The notes under the pieces: generated by a model
Told to the model about the DNA's origin: nothing
The model's input: the letters and a program-made list of their open reading frames with translations, nothing else
Database searches by the model: none
Part shown: piece by piece, positions 49,694 to 61,189 of the stretch
Layout: each line of letters starts with the position of its first letter
Numbering within the stretch: the stretch's first letter is position 1
Position numbers and translations under genes: made by a program
Assembly: GCA_027924645.1 (NCBI GenBank)
Contig: BSBN01000242.1
Location: forward strand, 4,092,001 to 4,156,000
Length of the DNA stretch: 64,000 bases
Direction: 5' to 3'
Origin: Cunninghamia lanceolata
Lineage: Eukaryota > Streptophyta > Pinopsida > Cupressales > Cupressaceae

Positions 49694-51424
49694 GATGAAT
49701 TTCCTGATGAAAATTTATTCGCTGTCTCCATTAAAACACCTTGGTTTGTAGACATTGCTAATTATTTAGCCACTTCAGAGATTCCCCCAGACTGCACATC
49801 AAAACAAAAGAAACGCCTTATTAGGGAAAGTGCTCACTTTAAATGGATTAATGGCATGTTATTCTGATATGGGCCTGATTTAGTCCTGTGATGTTGTGTC
49901 AAACCAGATGAAACATACAGCATCCTTAGAGCTTGCCATGATGACCCATCTGGTGGACACTAATCTGCCAAAAGAACTTCCCATAAAATTTTAGATGCAG
50001 GATACTATTGGCCCTTAATGCACAAGGATGTGAAGAACTACGTTCATTGTGATGAATGCTAACAAGTGGGAAGACCTACAACATCCAATGAAATGCCTCT
50101 GCAACCACAGGTAGTTTTTGAACCATATGAAAAGTGGGGATTGGATTTCATTGGTCCTATAGATCCCCCTTTGCAAGGGAAAGAATATATTCTGGTTTGC
50201 ACAAACTATCTTACCAAATGGGCAGAAGTCCAAGCCCTCAAAGTTGCTCGAGAAGAACAAGTTGCAGACTTTCTATATAACAGAATTTTTCTCAGATTTG
50301 GAGCCCCTAGGTCCATTGTCACAAACCAAGGACCTCAGTTTATGTCCAAAGTTCTGTTAGCCTTCACCAATCATTTCCAGATAAGCCATAAAAGTTGTCA
50401 CCCTATCACCCACAAGCAAATGGACAAGTAGAAGTCACTAATAGGGAGCTTGAAAACATCCTAACAAAAATAGTTTCATTAGGCAGAAAGGATTGGGCCA
50501 GGAAGTTGCCTGAGGCTATTTGGGCTTACAATACAACTTGGAAATCCACCATTGGTCTTACCCCTTATGAATTGGTCTTTGGGAAGAAACCTTTTCTGCC
50601 CATTGAATTTAAACTCCAAACGCTTAGAACAATGGAGCTAGACTTCGACCTTGATCGAGCTTAGGTAGAGAGAGTCTTAAAGCTTAGTGAACTAGATGAA
50701 CTCCGCTTAGAAGCCATTCATCAGACTGAGCTAGTTCAACTATTGGAAACATGGTTGCCGTTGCACCAAAAGGTCAACCTATTAATGCCTGATACAATCG
50801 CCAAAGTTAATGAATCCACGGGAGGCAGTTAAGCCATGTCACGAATCCTGTGAGAGATGTTGGCTCACTGCCAACAATCCCCCCTAGTGTCACTCATTGG
50901 AGCCTGCATCACTCGTGGGGAAGATTCAAACCTAGAACCTTTGGCTCTGATACCAATTGTTGGAAACATGATTGTCGTTGCACCAAAAGGTCGACCTATT
51001 AATGCTTGATACAACCGCCAAAGTTAATGAATCTATGGGAGGTGGTTAAGCCATGTCACGAATCCCATGAGAGATGCTAGCTCACTACCAACATCAACAA
51101 CAACGGAAGGCCTGGCATGATAAACACATCAAAGAAAGAGAATTCCATTCTAGAGATTGGGCCCTGCTATTTTATTCCTGATACAAGGACCAGAAAGGTA
51201 AACTCAGAACTCATTGGCTGGGTCCATATGAGATTTCTGAGGTATTCCCAAATGGATTAGTACAACTCAAACCCATTAATGGTGATTCTCAAACCCTCTT
51301 AGTCAATGGACATCAACTCAAGATCTACCATAAACCTGTCAACAAAGAAGAATTTACTCGACTAGTAGAAATGCACGGAGAAACTCAATGTGTTGATTCT
51401 TCTTCGGTAGAAACAATACCATAA
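49694..51424 (+). pseudogene. Element D integrase, interrupted by a TRIM
   Basis: The zinc region (ACHDDPSGGH ... CDEC) is at about 49,930-50,060. The core reads WGLDFIGPIDPPLQGKEY, TNYLTKWAEVQALKVAREEQ, APRSIVTNQGPQF (second Asp replaced by Asn) and, after a +1 frame change near 50,395, PYHPQANGQVEVTNRELEN with the final Glu. The tail is split at 50,740 by a 353-bp TRIM. Beyond it the frame resumes with RKAWHDKHIKEREFHSRDW, KLRTHWLGPYEISEVFPNG and ends at TAA 51,424. Removing the TRIM and one target copy restores a continuous tail, so the integrase tail was still in frame when the TRIM arrived. Confidence 0.9.
50741..51093 (-). mobile_element. TRIM (terminal-repeat retrotransposon in miniature)
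   Basis: A 353-bp non-autonomous LTR element on the minus strand. The LTRs (50,741-50,876 and 50,958-51,093) are 136 bp each. The internal 81 bases contain only a PBS (TGGTATCAGAGCC, 50,943-50,955, initiator tRNA-Met) and a PPT (AGGGGGGA, 50,878-50,885). The target duplication TCAAC is perfect (50,736-50,740 and 51,094-51,098). It has no coding capacity and depends on another element's enzymes. Confidence 0.95.
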
Positions 51425-51559
51425 ATATCTTTTAGTTCAAAAAAAAACAAAAAATTCATGTTTGAATGTGTGTATATGCATTTAGGAACAATTCTTCATA
51501 TTTTCTTCTTAGTACTTTCCTAAATTTCATCTCTGTTTTGTAGGGTTTCATTTTTTAAG

Positions 51560-52035
51560 AAGTATTACAAGTTTCGGCAAATCTTCCAGCGATGCTCCAA
51601 AACTTGTTGTCTAAATAAGATCCATACCTTCACTTTGTTCCTACATTCCGGGTGCATCTTTCAGCGATGCTGCAAAACTTTGTTCTTGCATTCCGATTGC
51701 ATCTTTTAGCGATGCTCTAGAACTTTGTTCGGCTGCATCTTTCAGCGATTCTCCAGAACTTTGTTCTTGCATTCTGGCTGCATCTTTCAGCGATGCTCCG
51801 GAACTTTGTTCCTACATTCCGGCTGCATGTTTCAGCGATGCTCCAGAACTTTGTTCCTGCAATCCGGCTGCATCTTTCAGCGATGCTCCAGAACTTTGTT
51901 CCTGCATTCCGACTGCATCTTTCAGTGATGCTCTGGAACTTTGTTCCTTCATTCTAGCTGTATCTTTCAGCAATGCTTCAGAACTTTATTCTTTCATTCT
52001 AGCTGCATATTTCAGCGATGCTCCAGAACTTTGTT
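51560..52035 (+). repeat. 45-bp minisatellite in element D
   Basis: About ten units of roughly 45 bases built on CTTTCAGCGATGCTCCAGAA and CTTTGTTCCTGCATTCCGGC. It lies between the end of pol (51,424) and the extra gene (52,699). Repeats in the non-coding spacer of Gypsy elements are common; one unit edge falls on TGCATCTTTCAGCGATG. The open frame over it (51,725-51,928) is a by-product of the period. Confidence 0.9.
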
Positions 52036-52698
52036 GTATTCCCCATATTCATCCCGTTGATATATTCTTCCATCATTGTAAACTTGTAATCGACACCCCT
52101 ATAAATGTTCCTATTATCTGAAAACACACCATTCATCTCGCAATCCATTGTGAAAGCCATCATGAGTTCAACATTTCTGACCATAACTAAATAAACATTA
52201 TTATGACAACTTTTTGTTATAATAAAATTTAGCCACCCCGTCATCATACCATAATAAATTTCGCCACCCCATTATCACATCATAATAAAATTCATTCCAT
52301 TCAAACTAGTTAGTACTGCCACCTAGGATGCTATTACATTGGCAAAGACAAGCAACTTTCAAATCAATAACGGGACAGAAGGTACGTACATATTTTATTT
52401 TTAATAGATCATTTATTGTAAGTAAAGATAGATAAGTTGGCACAAACCCCTTTCTTTTCCAAATTTAGCAAATGTGTGAATTGTCCCTTCATTAGAGAAG
52501 GTGGTGGCTCGTTCACTCTATCCCATGCAAAGTAATGATTAACTGTTGTGATTAACTACTGAAAAGCCAAATATCCTAAACTAACATTACCGAAGCCCAA
52601 GTGTCCTCAAAACCTGCATTTCCTTTAATCTTCCTATCAGTTTCCTAAGCAGTTTTACCACTCTAGGTGTCATGATATTTCAGTAGTCTTTGAGCAAT
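52036..52698 (+). other. Spacer before the extra gene of element D
   Basis: Non-coding sequence with a run of ATAATAAA-like motifs near 52,210-52,290. It may hold a splice acceptor or promoter for the downstream gene, but none could be fixed. Confidence 0.4.
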
Positions 52699-55642
52699 AT
52701 GGGAGGAGCCAAACGCAAGTCTGAGCCAGTTTCACCAGATAAACTACTGGCATTGGGGAATATTTCAGAACTGTTTCAGAGAGTAGGGTGGCTAGAATTC
52801 ATAAAGAAATTTGAGGGACATCATGCACAGCTGGTCAAGGAATTCACCAAGAACTTTGCAGATGGGCAGTCAATTGTGCGTGGAAAGAAATTTAAGGTAA
52901 GTCCCTGAATCATCTCCAAATTATCTAGTAGTGGAAATGAAGAAATTAATTTTTCTAAAACTACCAATATTTCCTATCAGAAAATGATAGAGCTTTTTGT
53001 GCGAGAAGGGGAACCTCACCCATTATTAGTTGTCAATACCTACGGGCAAAATAAGGGATTTCAGAGAATGTCCATTGCAGAACCATGGTGAACGACAGTC
53101 ACATGGATTATTAAGTATTTCATCTGTGAAGGACAATGTGCCATAGTAGTTGGTCCCCCTTTTTAGTTGCTCATTCATTTGTGTCTTGGTCTAGAAAATC
53201 CTAAACTGAGAATTAACATACCTGCACTCCTTCATGATTCCCTTGTCTACATGATAGAACATTTCAAAATTGGGTCTGGGCCTTTAAAGCATCATGGGCT
53301 TATACATTTAGTTTGCAAATATCATTTTCATAGAAAAAGGAAACCAGATGAGAAATGACAAAAAATTCTGCAAAAATTTGAAACCCCTGAACCTCCAAGA
53401 CAATTTGAGGTAGGTGAATCATCTGGTAGGGCATACCAAAATATAAGAGAGCTTTCCCTTGCACCCCATGATGACAGACAAGCTCCTGGCGGTGAAGCGT
53501 CAGAAAATCCTCCAAACCCTCTAGACCATGAAGAAAGGCCCAAATCACAAAATGTACCTAAAACCCCAGAAAAGCGAGAAAATATAGATTTAGTAGACTC
53601 AAAGGAAGGTACTCAGCACTGTAAAAAGGAAAAGAGGCTCAAAACAAAACTGCAAAGATCTACCCCTTTGAGAAGAAATAAATAGTTAGTTGATGAGCCT
53701 AGTTGTACTGCTACCTGTGAATTACCCCTGTTCCCAAGAAAAAAGAGAAAGGAAAGGTAGCCCAGTGAAAAAAGTGACTCGACTCGATGAAAATGTATCC
53801 CAAAGTTGTGCAGATATAACTCAGACCGTGGAAAGTGATGAACCCCCTGCATCTAAACCCTTAGTTAGCCCATCTAAGGAGGACCTTAAGGAAAAAGGAG
53901 AAACATGACAAGAGAAAACTAGTGATCAGATGCCTAATTATGTCTTAGTTGAAGAAGAAGAGGGTCAAGAATTTGAGACTGTTAAAACAACTTCTTCATT
54001 CCAACAGCCAGAAAATATTTAGGAAGTTGATGTAGTACTTAAGGAGAGATAATTGTCTCCCTTAAATAATGTGGATAATATAGAACAAGGCCCATATGAG
54101 GCAATTAATGAAGAACATATATCTGGCAATGAAGCAGAAGCTTTTATTACTCCCTTCTCTACAGGTGCAGAGGATAACAGAGGTGAAACTATGGCACTAG
54201 AAACAGAGAGATTAAACACAAAAATTATGTAGTTGAGGAATCAAATACAGTTGAGTGAAGAATAGTTGAACAGACAACAATAGAAGATAGAAGAACAAAA
54301 ACAACTTCTTGAACAAAAGGACCAGACCATTAGAGAGTTGCAATCCCAATTGCAGCAAAGGGATAAGCACTGTCTAGATAGTCTAGCTGAAAAAGATAGA
54401 CAGATCAAGAATCTCACCTTCAAATTAGAACAATGCCTTAAGACATTTGCAGAAGAGCAAGAGAAACGAAAACTTGAATTGAATAAGGCCATAAGCAGAA
54501 CTGTGGAACTGGAGCAAGACTTACAAGAAATTAATGTTAAACCAACTGTGGAATCAAAAGAGGTTCAAACCGAACCTACTAAAATGGAATGGTTTCAGGT
54601 TCACATTCCTCCCTTGCTAACCAAATGGATGGAACGATGCTATTTCTTAAGGCAAGATGGAGCCGAAAATGCTAGATTAAAGAAAGAAATAGTATTGTTG
54701 AAGGAATCTTATGATAGATTATATCAGACCAAGATGGATGCATGTCAAATTGGAGAGCTATTGCTGGCTTGTAGGAAGCCGTCCAGACTATATTCAATGT
54801 TCCTTAATGAACAGTTGTTACGATTGAAGCTCCTAAGAATCTCTTGCAATTTTCCACATGATCCTTATGACCAGCAATTCCTTGAGGTATTTAAAGAAGC
54901 ATCTCCTGCGCAAAAGAATTTATGTGAGTTCTTCATTCATAATTTATTTCTTGAGAAGCATAATGATTTCTTCATCAATCTGTTTGTGGGGAAAGTTTAG
55001 TTAAGGGCATTTTTGTCAAATATGCAAAATCAAATTTAGTGGCAGGACAGAACTAGAGAATATCTTCATGTAGAGAGAACTGTAGGACTACACATGAGGT
55101 ATCCCAATCGAAAACCTTTTGCTTTCAAAGCTTAGTTCAGGAGAGTCAAGAGTTATGAACATATGAAACAAAAATACAATGAAATCATTAGGATATGTTA
55201 TGAAGATTTTAAGATCAATGGACCATAGTTAATTGACAGAGCTTGGAATGCTTGTGAGGAAAGGTATACCCCCTTACCTATGTATTTAAAAAGAAGAGAA
55301 ATGATTTCCCCCACTAACCTCAGATGGTCATATAAAAGAGCAGAGGCATTGATAAAAAATCTTCAGCAACTAAAGACTAAATGGATACGAATGAGATACA
55401 TACCACCTCTCCTTTTACATCCACCTCCTACAGTCTTAGTTACAGAGCCAGAAACAAGAGACTTACATACCTGGCAGTTGAGAGTCGAACTTCACAAAGG
55501 TTTTCTGAAGGTCCCTGACCATATTGATGAAGAAGTAGATGAGGTATATGACTTGAGCTCAAAGTTTGATGAGTTGAATAGGAAAAGGGAGGCAGAGAGA
55601 CAAAGGGTATATCATAGAGCAGGAGGACTTGCTCAAGGTTAG
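52699..55642 (+). pseudogene. Element D extra gene in env position, plant transposon-protein-like N-terminus plus coiled coil
   Basis: A gene of about 980 codons lies between pol and the 3' LTR, in the sense direction. Residues 1-70 (LFQRVGWLEFIKKFEGHHAQ, LVKEFTKNFADGQS, IVRGKKFKVSP) and the following 200 residues (KMIELFVREGEPHPLLVVNT, PALLHDSLVYMIEHFKIGSG, LKHHGLIHLV) resemble the 'putative plant transposon protein' domain seen in many plant retroelement ORFs. A charged, Pro/Glu-rich linker follows, then a long coiled coil (EQKDQTIRELQSQLQQRDKH, KNLTFKLEQCLKTFAEEQEK) and a conserved-looking C-terminus. No signal peptide or membrane helix is seen, so it is not a viral-type envelope. More than a dozen stops and one frameshift (about 53,740) break it. 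The reading frame keeps an amino-acid-like composition, which suggests former selection. Confidence 0.75.
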
Positions 55643-55654
55643 GAAGGGGAGGAA
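55641..55654 (+). promoter_or_regulatory. Polypurine tract of element D
   Basis: AGGAAGGGGAGGAA directly before the 3' LTR; it overlaps the stop codon of the extra gene. Confidence 0.9.
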
Positions 55655-56921
55655 TGATGAGGTATAAATAACCTCATTTCTTTAATGGATCAAATAGACT
55701 TTTTGCACTATCCAATTCCCTAGCCTTGCCAATTTATTTATTTTTATAAGCAATATTTATCTATTTTTAATAAAATATTGTACAAATCCTAATTTCCTAA
55801 ATTGATTGAAACTAGCTTTTAAATGTTGATTTAATGGCATGAAAAGTTGGGTAACTATGCAGGTTAATGCATTGCCTAAGAAGTGGACATTATGCAGTTG
55901 TGGACGAGTGCGTCGGAAGTTAGGGTGCCAGAAATTTTAGGCTTGCATTTAATGAAGACTTTGTTTTATTCTGCTATTTTTGTGGTTACCCAAAATACTT
56001 TATGACTCCACTCGGAGTCCTTTTTATGTTTAAAAGACAACAATAGTTAAGATCTTGTTTTTCAGTTATAAGACTTCTTCAACTGGCATTTTCCCGCTAT
56101 CGGAAGTTTAGGAGTTTTTGAAGTAGTTCAATTTTTGTTGTTGCTCAAAATATGGATATAAATAGACATTATGGATGAATGAAAATCAATCCTTTAGTTT
56201 TTCAAAAATCATCAGAGTTGTGTACTTGCAATTTTTATGAATGGAAATGATATTCTAAGTTTTAGTTTCTTGAAAAAAATATGAAGATTTGAATGGAGTT
56301 CTCATGTGTTGTTGAAGCGATTGAATGTGACCTCAGTTAAGACAATCTTCTCCCACGAGATGGCCACTCACAAGACTGTAGGATAGATAAGTATTTTCAT
56401 TTCTATGGATGTTTTTATTCAGTTCAAGATAGTTTATGTTTACCTTCTGTCGTCAACCTGCAGGGTGTGTTGTGTAAAAGTTAAACTGTTGTGTACTGTT
56501 GTTTTGAACTTTCTGTGTTCATTAGAAGTTTTCTGGTGCATCTACCTTAGTTAGAATTATTGTTTTCTGATGGTTAGAATTTGTAGTGCTTGCAACTTAG
56601 CAAATTGTAGTTGTGAATTGTTAGCATAGAATTTATCTACTTTTTAGTGTAGAGTTTATCTGCTTTCTAAGTGTAGAATTTATATGCTTTCTAGTCTAGA
56701 GTTTTCATGCTTCTTAGTATAGAATTTGAATGCTTTCTATAGAAGGATAAAATTGTTGTTTCATTTCATGTACTGTTTCAACTTTTTAACAGATCTAGAA
56801 AACTGTTTCTCAATGAAATATCCAAACTCCCTATTGCAGACAGCCTTAGACACTATCCCAGTCGATAAACTGATAATTTCCACTAAAGTGTTAGGACCTT
56901 ATGGCATTTGACATCTTGTCA
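55655..56921 (+). repeat. 3' LTR of element D
   Basis: About 1.27 kb, beginning TGATGAGGTATAAA and ending CTTGTCA. Near its end it has about 17 bases (including GGCATTTGACAT) that the 5' LTR lacks. It directly abuts the interior of element B's 5' LTR. Confidence 0.92.
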
Positions 56922-56922
56922 A

Positions 56923-59852
56923 GCATCATAAATCAATTCATATATTACAATAGACCATCTAGTCATAAATGCAAACACTATATTTGGAACCAATGGCATC
57001 TGTCTCCATGAGCCTCAGCTTGTCTCATGCTTGGGAAGGAGAGCATCATCCTAGTGCTTTTCTACCAACCACGAACTTGAGGTTAGATATTAGGAACCCT
57101 TAGGTTAGCCGTCTCAGTATCTGTTGTTGTGTCCTTCCTAATGTCTCACGGTCACACAACTATAGATCCACTCTAACTATGTATGACACTACTGGAGACA
57201 CTAGGCCATCTGGAGCATTGTGGAATGACAATGCATGCAGAGATGGATGCATTACTTTGCCAAAGATTTACATACATTAATGTTACGCATTGTACGTTGT
57301 CATATGTCTACCAACCTGACTCGACTTATAAGCTGTCATGTCCTACAGTAAGTTCAAATTGACCTTTCTCAATAAGTCTAGAATAAACAGGATCAATTCA
57401 ATTCTTGGCCCATGTTAGGACACTTGACTCCTTTCATGGTTTGGTTATGACTAAAAAGGTTATTTTCATAACGTGGAACTTGTGACTCCTTGCCACCTTG
57501 TTCCACTATGCAATTCATATCAAAATCGACCATTCTTGGTCTAGTATAAGTAGGATTCAATGCATTTAAGTCCAATCCTTAGACACTGGATTGTTATTTC
57601 AAAAACCATACTTAGGTTCTTGGTTTCATAAACACTTGGTTACTAGTGACTCCATGTCACATTATCCTATTTTCTAGAATAATGAATACAATCTTGCTTT
57701 CAACTCTCACCCTAATCGGTCAATGTTTACCTTGTTTTCCTATTGTCATGGTTAAAAGAAAGTAGTCAATAATAAAAGAAAAGGCCCAAATCATAGTATC
57801 TTTTAAAAGTTCATAAAGACTCATAGAGTTGAACCCCTCTAAGCTCTTCTCTAGAATCTTTCATAAAGTCAATATAAAAACATAACTGCCATTTATATAG
57901 TCGGCATTCATTTCATATAAGACCACTAGCTTATAATAAAACTAAGGTAGATTCTAATATTGAAAGGTATATCAAGACTTTACTTCATAATGAAGGCAAG
58001 ATTGAAGTCTCGGCTATCATGATAGCATTACTATAATAGTGTAAGAATAGTATTCTATTACTCTCCTCAAAGAGTTATCATGTTCACATAACATGTATAT
58101 TTATTGATAGCCATTCGATTCTTGACAACTTTTCTATCGAATTGGCAGAATAAGGTTTCGAGTGCAGTAGCACGACCCATTTTATCTTGGGTTTACTATG
58201 TTTAAAGTAATCATGGTTGTGGCCATTAGAAATAATGGTGAGGATTGTTCAACAGGTCAATACCACCGTTATTCATTCATTACAGAATGTTGCCCTTTTG
58301 GGCTCATTGCATATACAGATTTCCAAGAGTTAACAACTGGTAATCATAAAGATATAAGACATCATTAAAGATGTATGGCACATAATGTATGGCATATAGG
58401 AAGAGCTAAAACTTGCAGGTGCTCATGCATGTAATCCCACGTAAGGTTTATGGCCTCAAGATGGCAGAGTGCCACAAAAGAGCAATAGTTTCAAAGTATC
58501 ATGAATTATATTTCATTTGGGGCTCCAAGAGCCTTCGACTACTCCTAACATTCATTGATATGCATAAATAAATATACAGTCTGAAATCTGTACATTAAAA
58601 GCAAAGTATTTCTTAATCTTTATGGTCGGCAATGCCGACGTTACTTTCAGACGAAAGGAAGTTATACTATATTGCAGTCAATATATCATATGAGCCGAGG
58701 GCTCTAAATTAAAGATACCTAAATATATTTCACAAAGTTAAAGATGCAAATCACAGAGCTCAAACTCTTCTTGCTACTCTAGTCATTCTCTCCTACTGTA
58801 ATTCTCTGCAACAAGAGAATGTAGCTCCCCAGTGTTTGCCACCTGCACACCCACTTCTCTCTCAAGGTCTAACACCAGAAAATAACAACCAGAACTACCC
58901 AGACTCCAACTGAGCCCTTCCATAAGACACCAAGATGGCGTTCGGTAACTAACCAAAGCATACTCTATGCATGTGATCTAGGATGACCACTTAGGAGGAT
59001 CTTTTGATCCACACAACCCACTCAGCCTATCATCTCTCCTTTCCCACTCCTCATGGGTTTAAGGACATTGATGAAGTAAGAATAAGATAAGATAAGATAG
59101 TTATTCCCATAGTCAAGAGTTATTAACATTGACCTCTAAAGGGGTTCATATATATATATATAAATATAAACACCCTCGACTAATAACATGGGTCGAAGAA
59201 CTATTAACATATGCAAAATCATCATAAAGATGAAAGCAAAAGATATCACACTAAAATCTTAGGGCAATCGGGGTCGAGTAATACTCACCCATCAACGACG
59301 GTAAACTTTAGTCGATTGACTAGAAAATAAAGAAATAATATCCCTATTTAAGAATAGAGTAATGAGAGATCTCATTGACTCTTAACTTGACTATCATACG
59401 ACTTGAGACATTGTTCCAAGAACATCGTCCAGTCGTTAAAGCACCATCGACAAAATGAATCACAAGGATAGAATTATAAAGAAGGAAGACATGACTCATG
59501 ACAACTTACAAGGGATTTAGAAGGACATGGAAACTGATACTCAAATGACTAATCAACCTTGTTTTCTTGACATCTAACCATTCCTCCAGGATGATACCCT
59601 CCTTCCTTCTTCAAAGGTTGTTAAATTTTCATGTTCACACTCAGGACCACAAAATCATGATCAGTGCATCATAATCATATCTCATAATATAAAGTAATTA
59701 ATGTTCAAAACTAATTAACATCAATCATTAACATCATTAACAAAGATCAATTCAGATATTTCCACAATATCAAATTAGTTAACTATGACTAATCCTCCCG
59801 ATTACAATGCAAAGTTAATGATTAAGTCTAATTGTAAGTTGGGGATGCAACA
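56923..59852 (-). repeat. 5' LTR of element B, truncated
   Basis: Matches 21,186-24,010; it lacks about 230 bases at its inner (left) end and hence also the PBS. Outer end GGGGATGCAACA, then TTAAC (59,853-59,857), the exact partner of the TTAAC at 28,126-28,130. This pair brackets element B across the 22.8-kb interruption. Confidence 0.93.
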
Positions 59853-61090
59853 TTAACAGTATGATCAAAGTTGAAGTTATCAATAGAAACATAAATCTAT
59901 TAGTTATGTGTACCAATAATCAATTGAAAATATACACAAATCCTTTTCTAAATCATTTAAACAATGTTGAGGTACACAATACACATAAAATAATGTTGAA
60001 AATGAGGATACATCACATTAACATGCTTTTGTGGGAACTATTGAAACTAATGCTACATATTTTTCTTCTCTTGGTTCTCCATTGATTACATTTTCTAATC
60101 ACAAGATCTCACAAGATAATTATTATGGCCCATTATATTTAGCTAGTAATCTTTATGGAAAATCACCTACTTAGTTTCTTATTGATATTTCATACTAATA
60201 GAACATATGTATAGAAGAATAACTCTTAAATAAACATATTAGACATCAAAAATGTGCACGTTCAACCCATATTTCATTGAAGATGACTAGTTGAATGTTA
60301 ATTAATACATTCAGATGTATTATTCTATGATTGAGAATAGGTCCTAAAGAATTACATGGTTTATGTTATGTGATACCATCTTTGGATAGATTTGGTACAC
60401 ACTACTTCGTAGAACATTGATAGAAGAATTTAAGGTTGCTCCTTCAATTTTGTATCGATGTGTTAAATTTATACATGAACCTGGACAAGTTAATAAGATT
60501 TAAAGAGCTCATTACAAGCATATATGATGCTAGTAACTTCACATTGGATTCATTTTTAAAAAAACACCAAAAGATGTACCATATGAGAGACATGATCTCG
60601 TGCATGACTTATATAAGACACATTTGGATGAACTAGAAAGAATTCAAAAGTAGTTGGATTGAGATTATCCAAAAGCAAAAGAGCCTCAAGTTGTACAACT
60701 AGAGATTAAGCTACATAAAGACCTTGATAAATGAATACCTTCTAAAGATCCTTATGAACAAAAAATCACTCATATGTACCAAGAAAGGATACAAAGAAAC
60801 ATACAAAAGAAATCCAATGGCAATCATTCCACCACATCTACCAACAAAGAAACAAGAAATATGGGTATGAAATGACATGCCTAATTTTACACATGATAAT
60901 ATATTTAGACCTAGAATGAAGGAATATAAAGAAGAGATATGTGTACTAGAAAAGGAAAGCAAAGAAGAACAAGAAGCAAAGGCAAATGAAGATAAATTTG
61001 ATGGTTTTTGTTGGGATAATGATGATTTGTTAGAAGATGAGCATGAGCCTTTGGAGGAAGTTGATTCTCCAAATTTTTTTCAATGATACA
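59853..61090 (+). pseudogene. Outer Gypsy element, protease-region relic (copy B)
   Basis: Homologue of 24,011-25,260. It starts NSMIKVEVINRN in frame with the gag relic at 28,130, and shows YTNPFLNHLNNVEV, FKELITSIYDASNF and the acidic end WDNDDLLEDEHEPLEE. It carries the same stops plus some of its own. Confidence 0.6.
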
Positions 61091-61189
61091 TGAGCATCAC
61101 TAAGCCTATATACCTATAGAACTTAGATTTCATTGTTGCCTTTTGTTTCGCCATTACTTAAATTGCATCTTAGCCTTTTTTATTGCACC

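Larger units (their letters stand above)
43920..56921 (+). mobile_element. Element D: Athila-like Ty3/Gypsy element with an extra 3' gene, 13.0 kb
   Basis: 5' LTR 43,920-45,172, PBS 45,178-45,195, gag-pol 45,285-51,424, a minisatellite spacer, an extra gene 52,699-55,642, PPT 55,641-55,654, 3' LTR 55,655-56,921. The PBS type, the DLGA protease and the YMDDF reverse transcriptase point to the Athila side of plant Gypsy elements, which are known for an additional ORF after pol. Most of pol is in one frame, broken by point stops. The five flanking bases differ (ACTGG left, AGCAT right), so the ends no longer mark a simple insertion. Confidence 0.9.
56923..61124 (+). repeat. Duplicated composite block B, right part
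   Basis: Resumes the copy of block A at the position matching 21,186 and runs to the same end as block A (25,291). It comprises the rest of element B's 5' LTR and the outer element's protease relic. Confidence 0.88.

Noticed and set aside
51725..51928. 67-codon repeat protein in element D
   Set aside because: It is a frame over the 45-bp minisatellite without other support.
52897..52980. Possible 84-bp intron in the extra gene of element D (AAGGTAAGT ... TATCAG)
   Set aside because: The stretch reads as protein in the same frame apart from one TGA, and its content (KVSP ... FSKTTNISYQKM) fits the domain, so the donor-like site is probably chance.
43900..56930. Simple insertion of element D with a target duplication
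   Set aside because: The flanking five bases (ACTGG and AGCAT) differ and the neighbours belong to two different elements.
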